Part shown: in pieces, positions 16,245 through 25,280 of the stretch
Layout of the letters: every line of letters starts with the position of its first letter
Numbering within the stretch: position 1 is the first letter of the stretch
Source: Pseudomonas paraglycinae
GTDB taxonomy: Bacteria; Pseudomonadota; Gammaproteobacteria; Pseudomonadales; Pseudomonadaceae
Reading direction: 5' to 3'
Assembly (NCBI RefSeq): GCF_021601625.1
Contig: NZ_BQHR01000012.1
Span: 1-64,000, forward strand
DNA: 64,000 nt
Made by a program: the position numbers and the translations under genes
Notes under the pieces: model-generated
Told to the model about the DNA's origin: nothing
The model's input: the letters and a program-made list of their open reading frames with translations, nothing else
Databases searched by the model: none

Positions 16245-17678
16245 AGCTGGCCGGGTGCGACCCAGGTAGCGCGCGTGCCGACGCTCGACATCACTCAGTT
16301 CGCCGCCCTGCTCCAGCTGTTCGCGGGCGTAGCGGCGCGTGGTGTTGAACATTCGATAGCGCAGCGTCCCGCTGGACCGATCTGTGGTCAGCAACGACTT
16401 GGCCGCCAGCTGCTCGACCACTGCCACCAGTGTCGAGGGTGGCAATTGCGCGCAACTGATCACGCCGATGGCGGCATCCAGGGTGAATGCCATCTTGAAC
16501 ACCGACAAGCGTTGCAGCACGCGTTGTTCCTGCTCGCTCAAGCGCTGATAGCTCCAGTCCAGCGCAGCCTTCATCGACTGGTGGCGTGGCACGGCGGTGC
16601 GGCGACCGTGACTCAGAACTTGCAGGCCTTGATCCAGTTGGGTCTGAAGGCCGACCAGCGCCAGCGCATCGATCTGCGCCGCCGCGAGTTCGATCGCCAA
16701 TGGCAGACCGTCGAGCCGCCGACAGATATCGCGCACCGTTTCCAGATCCTGCTCACGCAGACTGAAGCCGTGTTGACGCGCACGGGCACGACTGACAAAC
16801 AGCTGCACCGCCGAATAGCCCATGACCTCGGCGACACTGTTGAGGGCCGAGGCTTTGGGAAGGGTCAGGGGCGGCAGCGGCTGGAGGACTTCCAGACCGA
16901 GACGCAACGGTTCGCGGCTGGTGGCCAGGATCGACAGACGAGGCGCGGCGTCGAGCAGTTTTTGCAGCAGGTGCCGACAGGCTTCGTGCAGATGCTCGCA
17001 GTTGTCCAGCACCAACAAGGCGTGGCGCGCGGCCAGGGTGGGGAAGTCGATATCGAGGGTTTTCAGCAGGTGATCGAGGAGCGAAGTGTCTTCGTCGGTC
17101 TGCGACAGATCCACCTGCCACACGCCGTCACGAAAATGCTGCAGCAGCAGTTCCGCTGCACGCAATGCCACGGTGCTCTTACCGACACCGGCAGGTCCCG
17201 TCACCGTCAGGAGCCGGGTCAACGGCAGTTGCCGGACCAGACCACCGACCAGTGAATCACGACCGGTGACCGGCGTCAGCCGTGCGGGCAAGTTGTGTTG
17301 GGGTGCTTGCAGGCTTTCGAACACCACTTGGGCGACGCTGTCGCCCTGCACCGGTGCCACGAAGCTGTACCCGCATTGCGGCACATTGACGATGTAGCGC
17401 TGACCGTTTTCACCATCACCGAGAGCCCGGCGCAACGCGGCGATGTGCACTCGCAGGTTGATCTCCTCGACCACCGACGTCGGCCACACCAGCGAAATCA
17501 GTTGCTCTTTACTGACCACCCGTCCGGCGCGCTCGACCAGCACTTGCAGAATGTCCAGCGCACGACCGCCCATGCGCAATTGCCGATCCCCTTCGAGGAT
17601 CAGCCGTTGGCGCAAATGGAACGCGTACGGCCCGAAACGCAGGACCGACGCCGAGTTCAATTCGTTGAGGCTGTTCAT
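16206..17678 (-). CDS. winged-helix / NB-ARC ATPase regulator, short paralogue
   Basis: A 490-residue paralogue of the neighbouring 928-residue protein. It has the same OmpR-type wing (residues ~12-108), Walker A GPAGVGKST at 161-169, Walker B LLVLDN at 221-226, ILATSREPL and NTTRRYAREQLEQGG. It stops right after this point, so it lacks the ~430-residue TPR-like sensor region. Whether this is a natural short form or a truncation is unclear; the frame is intact. Its last 39 bases overlap the end of the convergent paralogue. ATG 17678 is the first Met that leaves the wing complete. It is 90 bp downstream of the GlxA-like gene, same strand. Confidence 0.85.
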   Translation of the reverse strand: MNSLNELNSASVLRFGPYAFHLRQRLILEGDRQLRMGGRALDILQVLVERAGRVVSKEQLISLVWPTSVVEEINLRVHIAALRRALGDGENGQRYIVNVPQCGYSFVAPVQGDSVAQVVFESLQAPQHNLPARLTPVTGRDSLVGGLVRQLPLTRLLTVTGPAGVGKSTVALRAAELLLQHFRDGVWQVDLSQTDEDTSLLDHLLKTLDIDFPTLAARHALLVLDNCEHLHEACRHLLQKLLDAAPRLSILATSREPLRLGLEVLQPLPPLTLPKASALNSVAEVMGYSAVQLFVSRARARQHGFSLREQDLETVRDICRRLDGLPLAIELAAAQIDALALVGLQTQLDQGLQVLSHGRRTAVPRHQSMKAALDWSYQRLSEQEQRVLQRLSVFKMAFTLDAAIGVISCAQLPPSTLVAVVEQLAAKSLLTTDRSSGTLRYRMFNTTRRYAREQLEQGGELSDVERRHARYLGRTRPASSGRLTAQFVEQ

Positions 17679-17768
17679 GTCCGTTATCTTCGCAGGCCTC
17701 GATGACGGTACAACCACCACGCGGGGTCCAGCACGGACATCCGGATGCCCGTAACGGACAGAACCGCT

Positions 17769-18719
17769 CTAGCTGAACTGTTCGCGATATTGCGTCGGGG
17801 TCAGCCCGAGCTTTTCGCCGAACAGAAAACGCATGTGCCGCACGCTGCCGAAACCGCTTTTGTAGGCCACGGTTTTCAATGGCAGATCGCTGGTCTCCAG
17901 CAGATTTCGCGCGCAATCGATGCGCGCACTTTGCAGGAATTCCATGGGTGTCATATTGACCTCGCGGGCGAATAACCGAGCGAAGTGTCGTGCACTCATG
18001 TTCGCAAGACTTGCCATGCGCTCGACGGTGAAGGCTTCCTCAAGATGCTCCAGCACATGGTTCTGCACCCGGGTGATCGGCGTTTCCTGGGGGGCCACCG
18101 CGGCCATCAGCGGACTGAACTGCGCTTGCCCGCCCTGACGTTTCATCACCACTAGCAGCACTTTGGCCACGTCCTGGGCAATCTTTTTGCCATGATCGCG
18201 GGCGACCACCGCCAACGCCATATCGATCCCGGCCGTGACGCCCCCGGAGGTGATCAGGTTGCGATCCTCAATAAAAATCTGGTCGGTCGCGACGTTTGCC
18301 TTCGGAAAGCCCTTGATCAGGCGTTCGGTGTAATTCCAGTGAGTGGTCACACGATAGCCGTCGAGCAAACCGGCGTGACCCAGCACGAAGGCGCCTGTAC
18401 AGATTGAGCCATATTGCCCGGCGCGCGTCACCGCGCCCTGCAGCCAGTCGAGCAACGGCGGGTGTTTTTCGTTGTAGGCGCCAGGGCCACCCGGCACCAG
18501 CAGCAAGTCGTAGCGCTCATCGGCTTCGTCGATATGCCGATCGGTGTGCACGAGCACACCATTGGACGCACGCAACGGCCCGCGCTCGGTGCCCAGGGTG
18601 GTCAGGTGATAGTGGTCTTGCGGTTTCAGGTAGCGGTTGGCAACCGAAAAGACTTCCAGCGGCCCAGCCATGTCGAGCAGCAGAAAATCCGGAAACAGCA
18701 CCATTGCCACGGTCTTCAT
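17769..18719 (-). CDS. GlxA-type regulator (DJ-1/PfpI domain plus AraC HTH)
   Basis: A 316-residue protein. The N-terminal class-I amidotransferase-like domain (~1-165) carries the nucleophile-elbow Cys in GSICTGAFVLGHAG. The C-terminal AraC double HTH is at ~215-316 (VERMASLANMSARHFARLFAREVNMTPMEFLQ ... YKSGFGSVRHMRFLFGEKLGLTP). The group includes regulators of choline, carnitine, arginine or aldehyde responses. ATG 18719 is the domain start; another ATG 21 bases upstream cannot be excluded, since neither has a strong ribosome site. It may be co-transcribed with the short NB-ARC regulator 90 bp downstream. Confidence 0.88.
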   Translation of the reverse strand: MKTVAMVLFPDFLLLDMAGPLEVFSVANRYLKPQDHYHLTTLGTERGPLRASNGVLVHTDRHIDEADERYDLLLVPGGPGAYNEKHPPLLDWLQGAVTRAGQYGSICTGAFVLGHAGLLDGYRVTTHWNYTERLIKGFPKANVATDQIFIEDRNLITSGGVTAGIDMALAVVARDHGKKIAQDVAKVLLVVMKRQGGQAQFSPLMAAVAPQETPITRVQNHVLEHLEEAFTVERMASLANMSARHFARLFAREVNMTPMEFLQSARIDCARNLLETSDLPLKTVAYKSGFGSVRHMRFLFGEKLGLTPTQYREQFS

Positions 18720-18930
18720 GGGGGTATCACCAAAATCCATGTGGAATCATAAGTCTGCGCATTATGGCCAGATACGGTGGAAACGTTGGAAAAGAATGCG
18801 TGATCCAGTACTCACAACTGTCAACTCATACGGGACAGTATTTCAATTTTCATCTACTTATTGCATCGCGGGGTAACCAGTAACCTTCTCCTCACTCGGA
18901 CGAATCAACGTCCTGAAAGGAGATTTCATC

Positions 18931-19653
18931 ATGCTGACCCTTCGTAAAGCTTCCGACCGTGGTCTGGCCAATCATGGCTGGTTGAAGTCGTTCCACACCT
19001 TTTCCTTCGCCAGCTACCGTGACCCGCGTGAACAGGGTTTCTCCGACCTGCTGGTAATCAACGATGACCGCGTTGCCGCCGGCAAGGGCTTCGGCCAGCA
19101 CCCGCACCGTGACATGGAGATTTTCTCCTATGTGCTCGAAGGTGCGCTGGAACACAAGGACACCCTCGGCACCGGTTCGGTAATCCGCCCCGGCGATGTG
19201 CAACTGATGAGCGCCGGCAGCGGCGTGGCCCACAGTGAGTTCAACCATTCGGCGACCAAGCCTGTGCACTTCCTGCAGATCTGGATCGTACCGGACGTCA
19301 GCGGCGCGAAACCGCGTTACCAGCAAGAGCACTTCAGCGAACAGAAAAAACGCGGTCGCCTGCAACTGATCATTTCGCCCGAAGGCAGCCACGGCTCGCT
19401 GAAAGTGCGCCAGGATGCACGGGTGTATGCCGGGCTGTTCGATGGCGAGGAAAGCGCCACCCTCAAGCTGCCTGCCAACCGCTATGCCTATGTGCACGTC
19501 GCTCGCGGTAGTGTTGAACTGAACGGCGTGCAGTTGAAGGAAGGCGACGGCGTGCGGGTTCGTGAAGAACAGGCACTGACCCTGAGCAATGGCCAGGATG
19601 CCGAAGTCCTGGTGTTTGACCTGCGCCCGCAGGAACTGCCGGAAATGCCATAA
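18931..19653 (+). CDS. pirin-family bicupin (YhhW-like)
   Basis: A 240-residue pirin. The metal ligands of the YhhW group are all in place: His57 and His59 in QHPHRDME, His101 and Glu103 in GVAHSEFNHS. Members bind Fe(II) or similar and some have quercetin 2,3-dioxygenase activity; the natural role is uncertain. ATG 18931 follows GGAG. It is monocistronic, ending in a strong bidirectional terminator. Confidence 0.92.
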   Translation: MLTLRKASDRGLANHGWLKSFHTFSFASYRDPREQGFSDLLVINDDRVAAGKGFGQHPHRDMEIFSYVLEGALEHKDTLGTGSVIRPGDVQLMSAGSGVAHSEFNHSATKPVHFLQIWIVPDVSGAKPRYQQEHFSEQKKRGRLQLIISPEGSHGSLKVRQDARVYAGLFDGEESATLKLPANRYAYVHVARGSVELNGVQLKEGDGVRVREEQALTLSNGQDAEVLVFDLRPQELPEMP

Positions 19654-19674
19654 GCCCGTGGTTTTCATCGCTCG

Positions 19675-19704
19675 AAAAAAACGGCCTTCGTTGAAGGCCG
19701 TTTT
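19675..19704. terminator. bidirectional terminator between pirin and coiled-coil genes
   Basis: AAAAAACGGCCTTC-GTT-GAAGGCCGTTTTT serves both convergent genes. The minus-strand stop codon is directly next to it. Confidence 0.88.
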
Positions 19705-20544
19705 TCATTCTGCTGGCAAGCTCATCAGCACTGCCGGCGCAGGGTTTCCAGCCTCTTTCACCGATTGAATCATGGCCAGGGTGGTCTGCATCGTGACGAG
19801 CACGTTTGCCTGATTGGCGTAGTAAGAACCCGCGAGTATGGCAACCATTCCGAGAAAATGTACGGCCGTTGCCGCCCAGTAATTCGCCTTGATCGTCGAG
19901 ACCTGCCTGACGGCTTCGTCAATTCGCTCCAGAGACCTGTCAATGCGAGCCGAGACGATCGCGTAACGCTGGTCGCGCTCCAGATGAGCCTTTTCTTGTT
20001 CCAGTCTGACCTTTTCGTAGACTTTCTCTCGCTCGACCCGGGCGGTCTCCCGCTCCTGTCGGGCCGTCTCCAAGACCTTTTCATGCCCCAGCCGAGCCTT
20101 CAAGCGCTCCTGCCGCAGGTTTTCGAGATTCTTCTCGTGCGCCAGCTGGATTCTTTCCTGAGCCTGCTCCCGCTCAAGGCGCACTTTCTCCTGGGCCTCT
20201 TCCCGCTCAAGGCGCGACTTTTCCTGAGACTTCTCCCACTCCCGCCGTGCTGCCTCCTGCTCTCGTTTCTGCTCCAGGCGCGCCGCGTCTTGGGACCGCT
20301 CACGCTCCACCCGAGCCGCCTCCTGAGATCGCTCCCACTCGAACCGTGCCTCCTCCATAGAGCGTTTTTGCTCCAGCCGGCCCTGCTCCTGACTTTTTTC
20401 GAGCTCCAACCGTGCCTGATCCCGCTCAGCCTGTTGGGTCAGAAAGCCATCGATCTTGGCGGACATGGACTCGATCCGTGCATCGATTCTAGTCTCGATG
20501 ACTTCGATCCTGGCGCTGAATTCGTCTCGCGTTATGTAGTTCAT
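19705..20544 (-). CDS. hendecad coiled-coil protein with C-terminal membrane helix
   Basis: A 279-residue protein (ATG 20544). Residues ~1-35 are amphipathic (RDEFSARIEVIETRIDARIES). Residues ~45-165 are at least nine back-to-back 11-residue repeats of the form R-L/F/V-E-x-E-K/R-S/A-Q-E-x-A. A further charged helix leads to a hydrophobic segment near 224-250 (VHFLGMVAILAGSYYA). It looks like a long rod anchored in the inner membrane near its C-terminus. A TTG at 20637 with AGGGA upstream would add 31 residues; I prefer 20544 because the conserved-looking region begins there. No function known. Confidence 0.7.
   Translation of the reverse strand: MNYITRDEFSARIEVIETRIDARIESMSAKIDGFLTQQAERDQARLELEKSQEQGRLEQKRSMEEARFEWERSQEAARVERERSQDAARLEQKREQEAARREWEKSQEKSRLEREEAQEKVRLEREQAQERIQLAHEKNLENLRQERLKARLGHEKVLETARQERETARVEREKVYEKVRLEQEKAHLERDQRYAIVSARIDRSLERIDEAVRQVSTIKANYWAATAVHFLGMVAILAGSYYANQANVLVTMQTTLAMIQSVKEAGNPAPAVLMSLPAE
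20116..20412 (-). repeat. 33-bp periodic coding repeat (11-residue hendecads)
   Basis: Nine consecutive 33-bp units encode 11-residue segments such as RLEQKRSMEEA, RFEWERSQEAA, RVERERSQDAA, RLEQKREQEAA and RLEREEAQEKV. The units are diverged but uninterrupted in length. Confidence 0.8.
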
Positions 20545-20793
20545 ACACTCACTACTATCCGTTTGCCCGGCCATGTCGCTTGCTTGAAATTGGCTGAATT
20601 CCCTTGCAATCAATTCCGCACCTCTGACGTTTATCAATACTTCCCTGGATTGATCACCGCGGAGCGTTGCACCTGCTCACTCCGGGTGTGAGAAACGATA
20701 GGGCCCGGCCAAAAAACTCACAAGCCAGCGGATTCTGGCGCTGTTGTAGGCAAGATCGTCAGCTGATGTAGCCGTCCTACACGGCATCAAGGA

Positions 20794-21669
20794 CTACTCA
20801 TTCTCCAGCGCAAACGCTTCGACAATCTGCTCGATCACCGCCCTGACCCGCGCGGTATGGCGCAGATCCGCGTGGGTCACCAGCCACACTTCATAAGGCA
20901 ACGGCCGCGTACGCTCCGGCCACAGCCTGACCAGACCGTCGCGCTCGCCCATGTAGACCGGGATTTCTCCTACACCCAGCCCGGCGGCAATCGAGCGGCG
21001 TACCAGCAGGCTGGAGCTCAGACCGGCGACGATCCGCCCGCGAGTCACGGGTTCAGTCACCAGGGTCAGGTCCTTGTTGCCTTGCAGATACGGCTGGTAC
21101 ACCACCAGATCATGGCCCTCGAACGTACTGCCCGGCGTCGGCACGCCATGGCTGTCGACGTAGGCCTGCGAGGCAAACAGCCCCACCGGCCAACGCGCGA
21201 TGCGCCGGGCGATCAGGTCCGGATTGTCCGGGCGGGTGTTGCGCACGGCGATGTCCGCTTCACGCTTGGCCAGGCTGAGGATCTGCGTGGAGGCGTCCAG
21301 TTGCACGCGCACGTCCGGATGCCGTTCGTGCAACTGCGCAATGGCCGGGATCAGGAAATCGATGGCCAGCGAATCGGTGGTGCTGACCCGCACACTGCCG
21401 GTCAGGCGATCGTCCAGGCCTTGGATACGCCGTTCCAGCTCCAGCGCCGAATGCTCCATTTTTTCTACCGACTTGAGCGCCGCTTCGCCGACGGCCGTCA
21501 GTGCATAGCCCTCGGAGGTGCGCAGAAACAAGGTCGCGCCCAGCGACTTTTCCAGCGCCGTGATGCGTCGCCCTACTGTCGCCTGATCCACGCCCAGCAC
21601 GCGCGCGGCACCGCGCAATGTCGACTCGCGACAGACCGCAAGAAACACCCGTGCATCATCCCAGTTCAT
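20794..21669 (-). CDS. LysR-family regulator of the divergent MFS gene
   Basis: A 291-residue LysR protein: winged HTH in residues ~1-60 (DDARVFLAVCRESTLRGAARVLGVDQATVGRRITALEKSLG) and effector domain ~85-290. ATG 21669 has GGAG 6 bases upstream; the ATG four codons before has none. It is divergent from the MFS transporter with two near-identical dyads between them, so autoregulation and control of the transporter/quinone reductase pair is likely. Confidence 0.9.
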   Translation of the reverse strand: MNWDDARVFLAVCRESTLRGAARVLGVDQATVGRRITALEKSLGATLFLRTSEGYALTAVGEAALKSVEKMEHSALELERRIQGLDDRLTGSVRVSTTDSLAIDFLIPAIAQLHERHPDVRVQLDASTQILSLAKREADIAVRNTRPDNPDLIARRIARWPVGLFASQAYVDSHGVPTPGSTFEGHDLVVYQPYLQGNKDLTLVTEPVTRGRIVAGLSSSLLVRRSIAAGLGVGEIPVYMGERDGLVRLWPERTRPLPYEVWLVTHADLRHTARVRAVIEQIVEAFALENE

Positions 21670-21681
21670 ATCGTTCTCCAT

Positions 21682-21730
21682 TGATGCATAAACGCATCAC
21701 TATCACGCAAACTCGCTGCATTAACGCAGC
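21682..21730. promoter_or_regulatory. paired LysR-type operator
   Basis: Two dyads, TGATGC-ATAAAC-GCATCA (21682-21699) and GCTGC-ATTAAC-GCAGC (21715-21730), share TGCATWAACGCA (11 of 12 bases) with 32-bp spacing, about three helical turns. This fits a LysR recognition plus activation site pair in the divergent promoter. Confidence 0.7.
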
Positions 21731-21780
21731 AACGATAGCCGATATGCTGGGCGCCATAAACCTTTCAAAGGATTGCCGTC

Positions 21781-23001
21781 ATGCACACTTCAACTGCTTC
21801 GCCCGAACGTCCGGACACAAGTGTCTGGCTGGCGATCTTCGCCGGACTTTGCGCCAGCCTGGTCAGCATCGGTCTGGCGCGTTTCGCCTACACGCCGCTG
21901 ATCCCTTCGCTGATTCAGGCGCAATGGTTTTCCGCCCATGATGTGGTCTATCTGGGTGCGGCCAACCTGGTCGGTTACCTGATCGGCGCCCTCCTTGGCC
22001 GACCGCTGGCACGCCGGCTCACCCAGAGAAATGCCTTGCGACTGATGATGCTGGCGGTGACCGTGGCGTTCTTTGCCTGTGCGTATCCCGTGTCGGTGAG
22101 CTGGTATTTCGGCTGGCGCCTGCTGTCCGGGATCGCGGGCGGCGCGATCATGGTGCTGGTGGCCGCGACCGTGCTGCCCCATGTACCGGCCGCGCGCAAG
22201 GGCCTGGCCAGCGGCGCGATTTTCCTCGGCATCGGTCTGGGCATCGCCGGATCGGGCACGATTGTTCCGCTGCTGTTGAGCCTTGGCCTGCAAGCGACGT
22301 GGCGGGGATTGGGCGTTTTGTCGCTGGCACTGACGGCATTGAGCTGGTTCGGCTGGCCCTCGGAGCAGCCCCATGCAATCACCACCACCGCTGAAGTGGA
22401 ACCGGTCGCTCCGACACCGCCTGCTGTTTATCTGTTGTTTGCCCAGTACGCATTCATGGCCGCCGGGCTGGTACCGGCCATGGTCTTCCTGGTGGATTAC
22501 GTCGCCCGGGGTCTGGGCGCCGGGTCGCACGTCGGCGCTCTGATCTGGGTCATGTACGGTCTGGGCGCCATCGTCGGCCCGGTGAGTTATGGCTTCCTCG
22601 CCGATCATCTTGGCGCGCGCACCGGCATTCGTCTGGTGTTGGTGGTGCAGGCGATCACCCTGGGTTTGCTGGCGGTTTCGCATTCGTTCCTGGCGTTGGC
22701 GCTGCTGGCGGTGGTCCTTGGTTCATTTCCGCCGGGTATTGTGCCGCTGGCATTGGCCCGGGTGCATGAGCTGGTGCCGGATCATCATCGCCAACAGGTG
22801 GCGTGGAGCCGGGCCACGGTGTCGTTCGCCACGTTTCAGGCGCTGGCGGGCTTCGCCTATTCGGCGCTGTTCAACGCCACGGGCGGACAACATGCGCTGC
22901 TCTTCGTGATTGCCGGCGGTGCCATCGTGATCGCGCTGATACTTGAGCACGCCATGAAACTGCTGCCCTCCTCCGTAGAACAACGCTGCTGCGCCGAATG
23001 A
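21781..23001 (+). CDS. YbfB/YjiJ-family MFS transporter
   Basis: A 406-residue permease with about 12 hydrophobic helices. The N-terminal FAGLCASLVSIGLARFAYTPLIP and GYLIGALLGRPLARR segments are typical of the YbfB/YjiJ branch of the major facilitator superfamily. Substrate unknown. ATG 21781 follows AAAGGA. It is followed 63 bp later by a quinone oxidoreductase gene on the same strand and is probably controlled by the divergent LysR. Confidence 0.9.
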   Translation: MHTSTASPERPDTSVWLAIFAGLCASLVSIGLARFAYTPLIPSLIQAQWFSAHDVVYLGAANLVGYLIGALLGRPLARRLTQRNALRLMMLAVTVAFFACAYPVSVSWYFGWRLLSGIAGGAIMVLVAATVLPHVPAARKGLASGAIFLGIGLGIAGSGTIVPLLLSLGLQATWRGLGVLSLALTALSWFGWPSEQPHAITTTAEVEPVAPTPPAVYLLFAQYAFMAAGLVPAMVFLVDYVARGLGAGSHVGALIWVMYGLGAIVGPVSYGFLADHLGARTGIRLVLVVQAITLGLLAVSHSFLALALLAVVLGSFPPGIVPLALARVHELVPDHHRQQVAWSRATVSFATFQALAGFAYSALFNATGGQHALLFVIAGGAIVIALILEHAMKLLPSSVEQRCCAE

Positions 23002-23064
23002 CGGGAATCATTGCGCCCTGACTGTGCTCCCATCTACTGATCACTTTTTCAAGAGGAATCGAAA

Positions 23065-24063
23065 ATGACGTTGCCCAATGAAATGACCCGAATCGAAATC
23101 ACCGAACCGGGCGGGCCCGAGGTTCTGCAATCCCGGCGCGTCCCGCTGCCGGTCGCCGCAGAAGGCGAAATACTGATCCGCGTGCATGCCGCCGGCATCA
23201 ATCGCCCCGACGCCCTGCAACGTGCCGGCAAATACCCGATGAAGCCCGGCATGAACCCGATTCCTGGCCTTGAAGTAGCCGGCGAAGTCGTGGCGATTGG
23301 CAACGGCGTCAGCACATTCGCGGTCGGTGACCGGGTCTGCGCGCTGACCAATGGCGGAGGTTACGCCGAATACTGCACGGTCCCGGCCGGCCAGGCCCTG
23401 CCGATTCCCGATGGGCTGGACTGGATTCAGGCAGCTGCAATTCCGGAAACCTTTTTCACGGTGTGGGCCAATCTGTTCGGCCTCGGCGGCGCCAGCCGTG
23501 GCCAGCGCGCCTTGATCCACGGCGGCACCAGCGGCATCGGCACCACCGCGTTGATGCTGTGCCGCGAGTTTGGCATCGAGGCCTTTGCCACCGCCGGAAG
23601 CGCCGATAAATGCGCAGCGATCCACAATCTGGGCGGCGAAGCGATCAACTACCGGGAACAGGATTTCGCCGCTGTCATCGCTGAAAAAACCGCCGGCCAG
23701 GGCGTCAATGTGATCCTCGACATCATGGGCGGCTCGTACCTCAACGGGAACATCAGCGCCTTGGGGATGGATGGGCGGTTGGTGATGCTCGGTTTCCTCG
23801 GTGGCGCGCGGGCCAATGACATCGATCTGCTGGCGATCCTCGGCAAACGTGCGGTGGTCACCGGTTCCCTGCTTCGCGCACGTACCTCGGCGGAAAAGGC
23901 CGCCATCGCCGATCAATTGCGCGAACACGTCTGGCCGGCGCTGGCCGCCGGGCGCTGCCTGCCGATGATCGACAAGGTCTATCCGCTCACCGACGCAGCC
24001 AAGGCCCATGCCCACATGGAAGCGGGCGACCACATCGGCAAGATCGTGCTGAAGATCGACTGA
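23065..24063 (+). CDS. NAD(P)H:quinone oxidoreductase (zinc-free MDR family)
   Basis: A 332-residue medium-chain reductase. The N-terminal GroES-like domain includes GINRPDALQRAGKYP and GLEVAGEVVAIG. The nucleotide-binding segment is HGGTSGIGTTALMLCREFG. Catalytic zinc ligands are absent, as in quinone oxidoreductases of the PIG3 type. ATG 23065 follows AGAGGA. It probably forms a unit with the MFS gene. Confidence 0.9.
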   Translation: MTLPNEMTRIEITEPGGPEVLQSRRVPLPVAAEGEILIRVHAAGINRPDALQRAGKYPMKPGMNPIPGLEVAGEVVAIGNGVSTFAVGDRVCALTNGGGYAEYCTVPAGQALPIPDGLDWIQAAAIPETFFTVWANLFGLGGASRGQRALIHGGTSGIGTTALMLCREFGIEAFATAGSADKCAAIHNLGGEAINYREQDFAAVIAEKTAGQGVNVILDIMGGSYLNGNISALGMDGRLVMLGFLGGARANDIDLLAILGKRAVVTGSLLRARTSAEKAAIADQLREHVWPALAAGRCLPMIDKVYPLTDAAKAHAHMEAGDHIGKIVLKID

Positions 24064-24175
24064 GTCGTTGCAGCATTTTGTAATCGTTGCAGGCGTGCGG
24101 TGGTCGAAAATGTCACGCGCGGGTCAAGGCATCTGGTAAAAAGCGTTCTTTGCCCGCGCTCTGGTGAAACGTTTA

Positions 24176-25120
24176 ATGTTCTTTGCCTTCATGACCCGAC
24201 TTCGACGCCGCCGTCTGGCGTTCGCCTGCATGGCCGCCCTGATCATCGGCGTGCCGGCTAGTTGTGCCGTGCTGGAACACACCGAACGCAAGCTGTTGTT
24301 CCGCATCGAACCGGGCACCGCCGGCTGGTATCACGGATTGCCCGGCAGCGTGCAGGAACTCGATCTGCAACCGAAGAGCTTCAAGGCCGGGCAAAACATT
24401 CACGCCTGGTGGTGGCCGGCGGAGCGCGCCAATGCTCCGGCCATCCTTTATCTGCATGGCGTGCGCTGGAACCTCACCGGGCAACTGTTTCGTATCGAAC
24501 AATTGCGCGCGGCAGGTTATTCGGTATTGGCCATCGACTATCGCGGTTTCGGCCAGAGCCGTGGCGATCTGCCGTCGGAAAGCACGGTGTACGAAGATGC
24601 CCGGGTAGCCTGGGAACGCTTCCAGCTGTTGCAACCCGATCCGAACAAACGCCTGATCTACGGGCATTCATTGGGTGGCGCGGTCGCCATCGATCTGGCT
24701 GCCGAACTCGGCCGCGATGCCGCCAGAAATCACACCCCACTGCCGGTGCGCGGGCTGGTCATCGAATCCACATTCACCTCATTGGCAGATGTTGCGGCTG
24801 CCGTGGCCAACACCTCTCTTCCGGTGCGTTGGTTGCTGTCGCAGAAATTCGACTCCATCGACAAGATCGCCGAGATCCACATGCCCTTGCTGGTGGTGCA
24901 CGGCTTGGCCGACGCCTTCGTGCCGTCGCGCTTCAGCGAGCAACTGTTCGCCGCCGCCCGGCAACCGAAACGCCTGCTGCTGGTGCCCGGCGCAACGCAC
25001 AACAACAGCATGGCGCTGGGCGGACAGAACTATCGCAAGGCGATCGATGCGCTGATGCAAACCCGACCTGCCGCCCGAGTGGCGGGCGCTGCGGTACAGA
25101 AGAACCCGCGCGATTCCTGA
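24176..25120 (+). CDS. alpha/beta hydrolase with N-terminal export or membrane anchor
   Basis: A 314-residue BEM46/YqjL-like hydrolase: oxyanion region LYLHGVRWN, nucleophile GHSLGG, Asp in HGLADAFVPS, His in PGATHNN. The N-terminus is Arg-rich followed by a hydrophobic stretch ending VPASC, which could be an atypical lipobox. Possible starts are GTG 24164, ATG 24176 and ATG 24191; none has a strong ribosome site, and I give 24176. Substrate unknown. Confidence 0.8.
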   Translation: MFFAFMTRLRRRRLAFACMAALIIGVPASCAVLEHTERKLLFRIEPGTAGWYHGLPGSVQELDLQPKSFKAGQNIHAWWWPAERANAPAILYLHGVRWNLTGQLFRIEQLRAAGYSVLAIDYRGFGQSRGDLPSESTVYEDARVAWERFQLLQPDPNKRLIYGHSLGGAVAIDLAAELGRDAARNHTPLPVRGLVIESTFTSLADVAAAVANTSLPVRWLLSQKFDSIDKIAEIHMPLLVVHGLADAFVPSRFSEQLFAAARQPKRLLLVPGATHNNSMALGGQNYRKAIDALMQTRPAARVAGAAVQKNPRDS

Positions 25121-25280
25121 CGCCTCTTCCCCGCAGACCATCGGTCACCCCGAAAGGAAACTCTTGCAGCATCGGTTGGCAATCCGGCGTTCTAACGCTT
25201 TGCTGGATAGAGTCAATCCATGACGCTGCTTCGGCACACCCGGCCGCGCTGCGTTCCACTGCCTATTCGGGAGCACCCCC

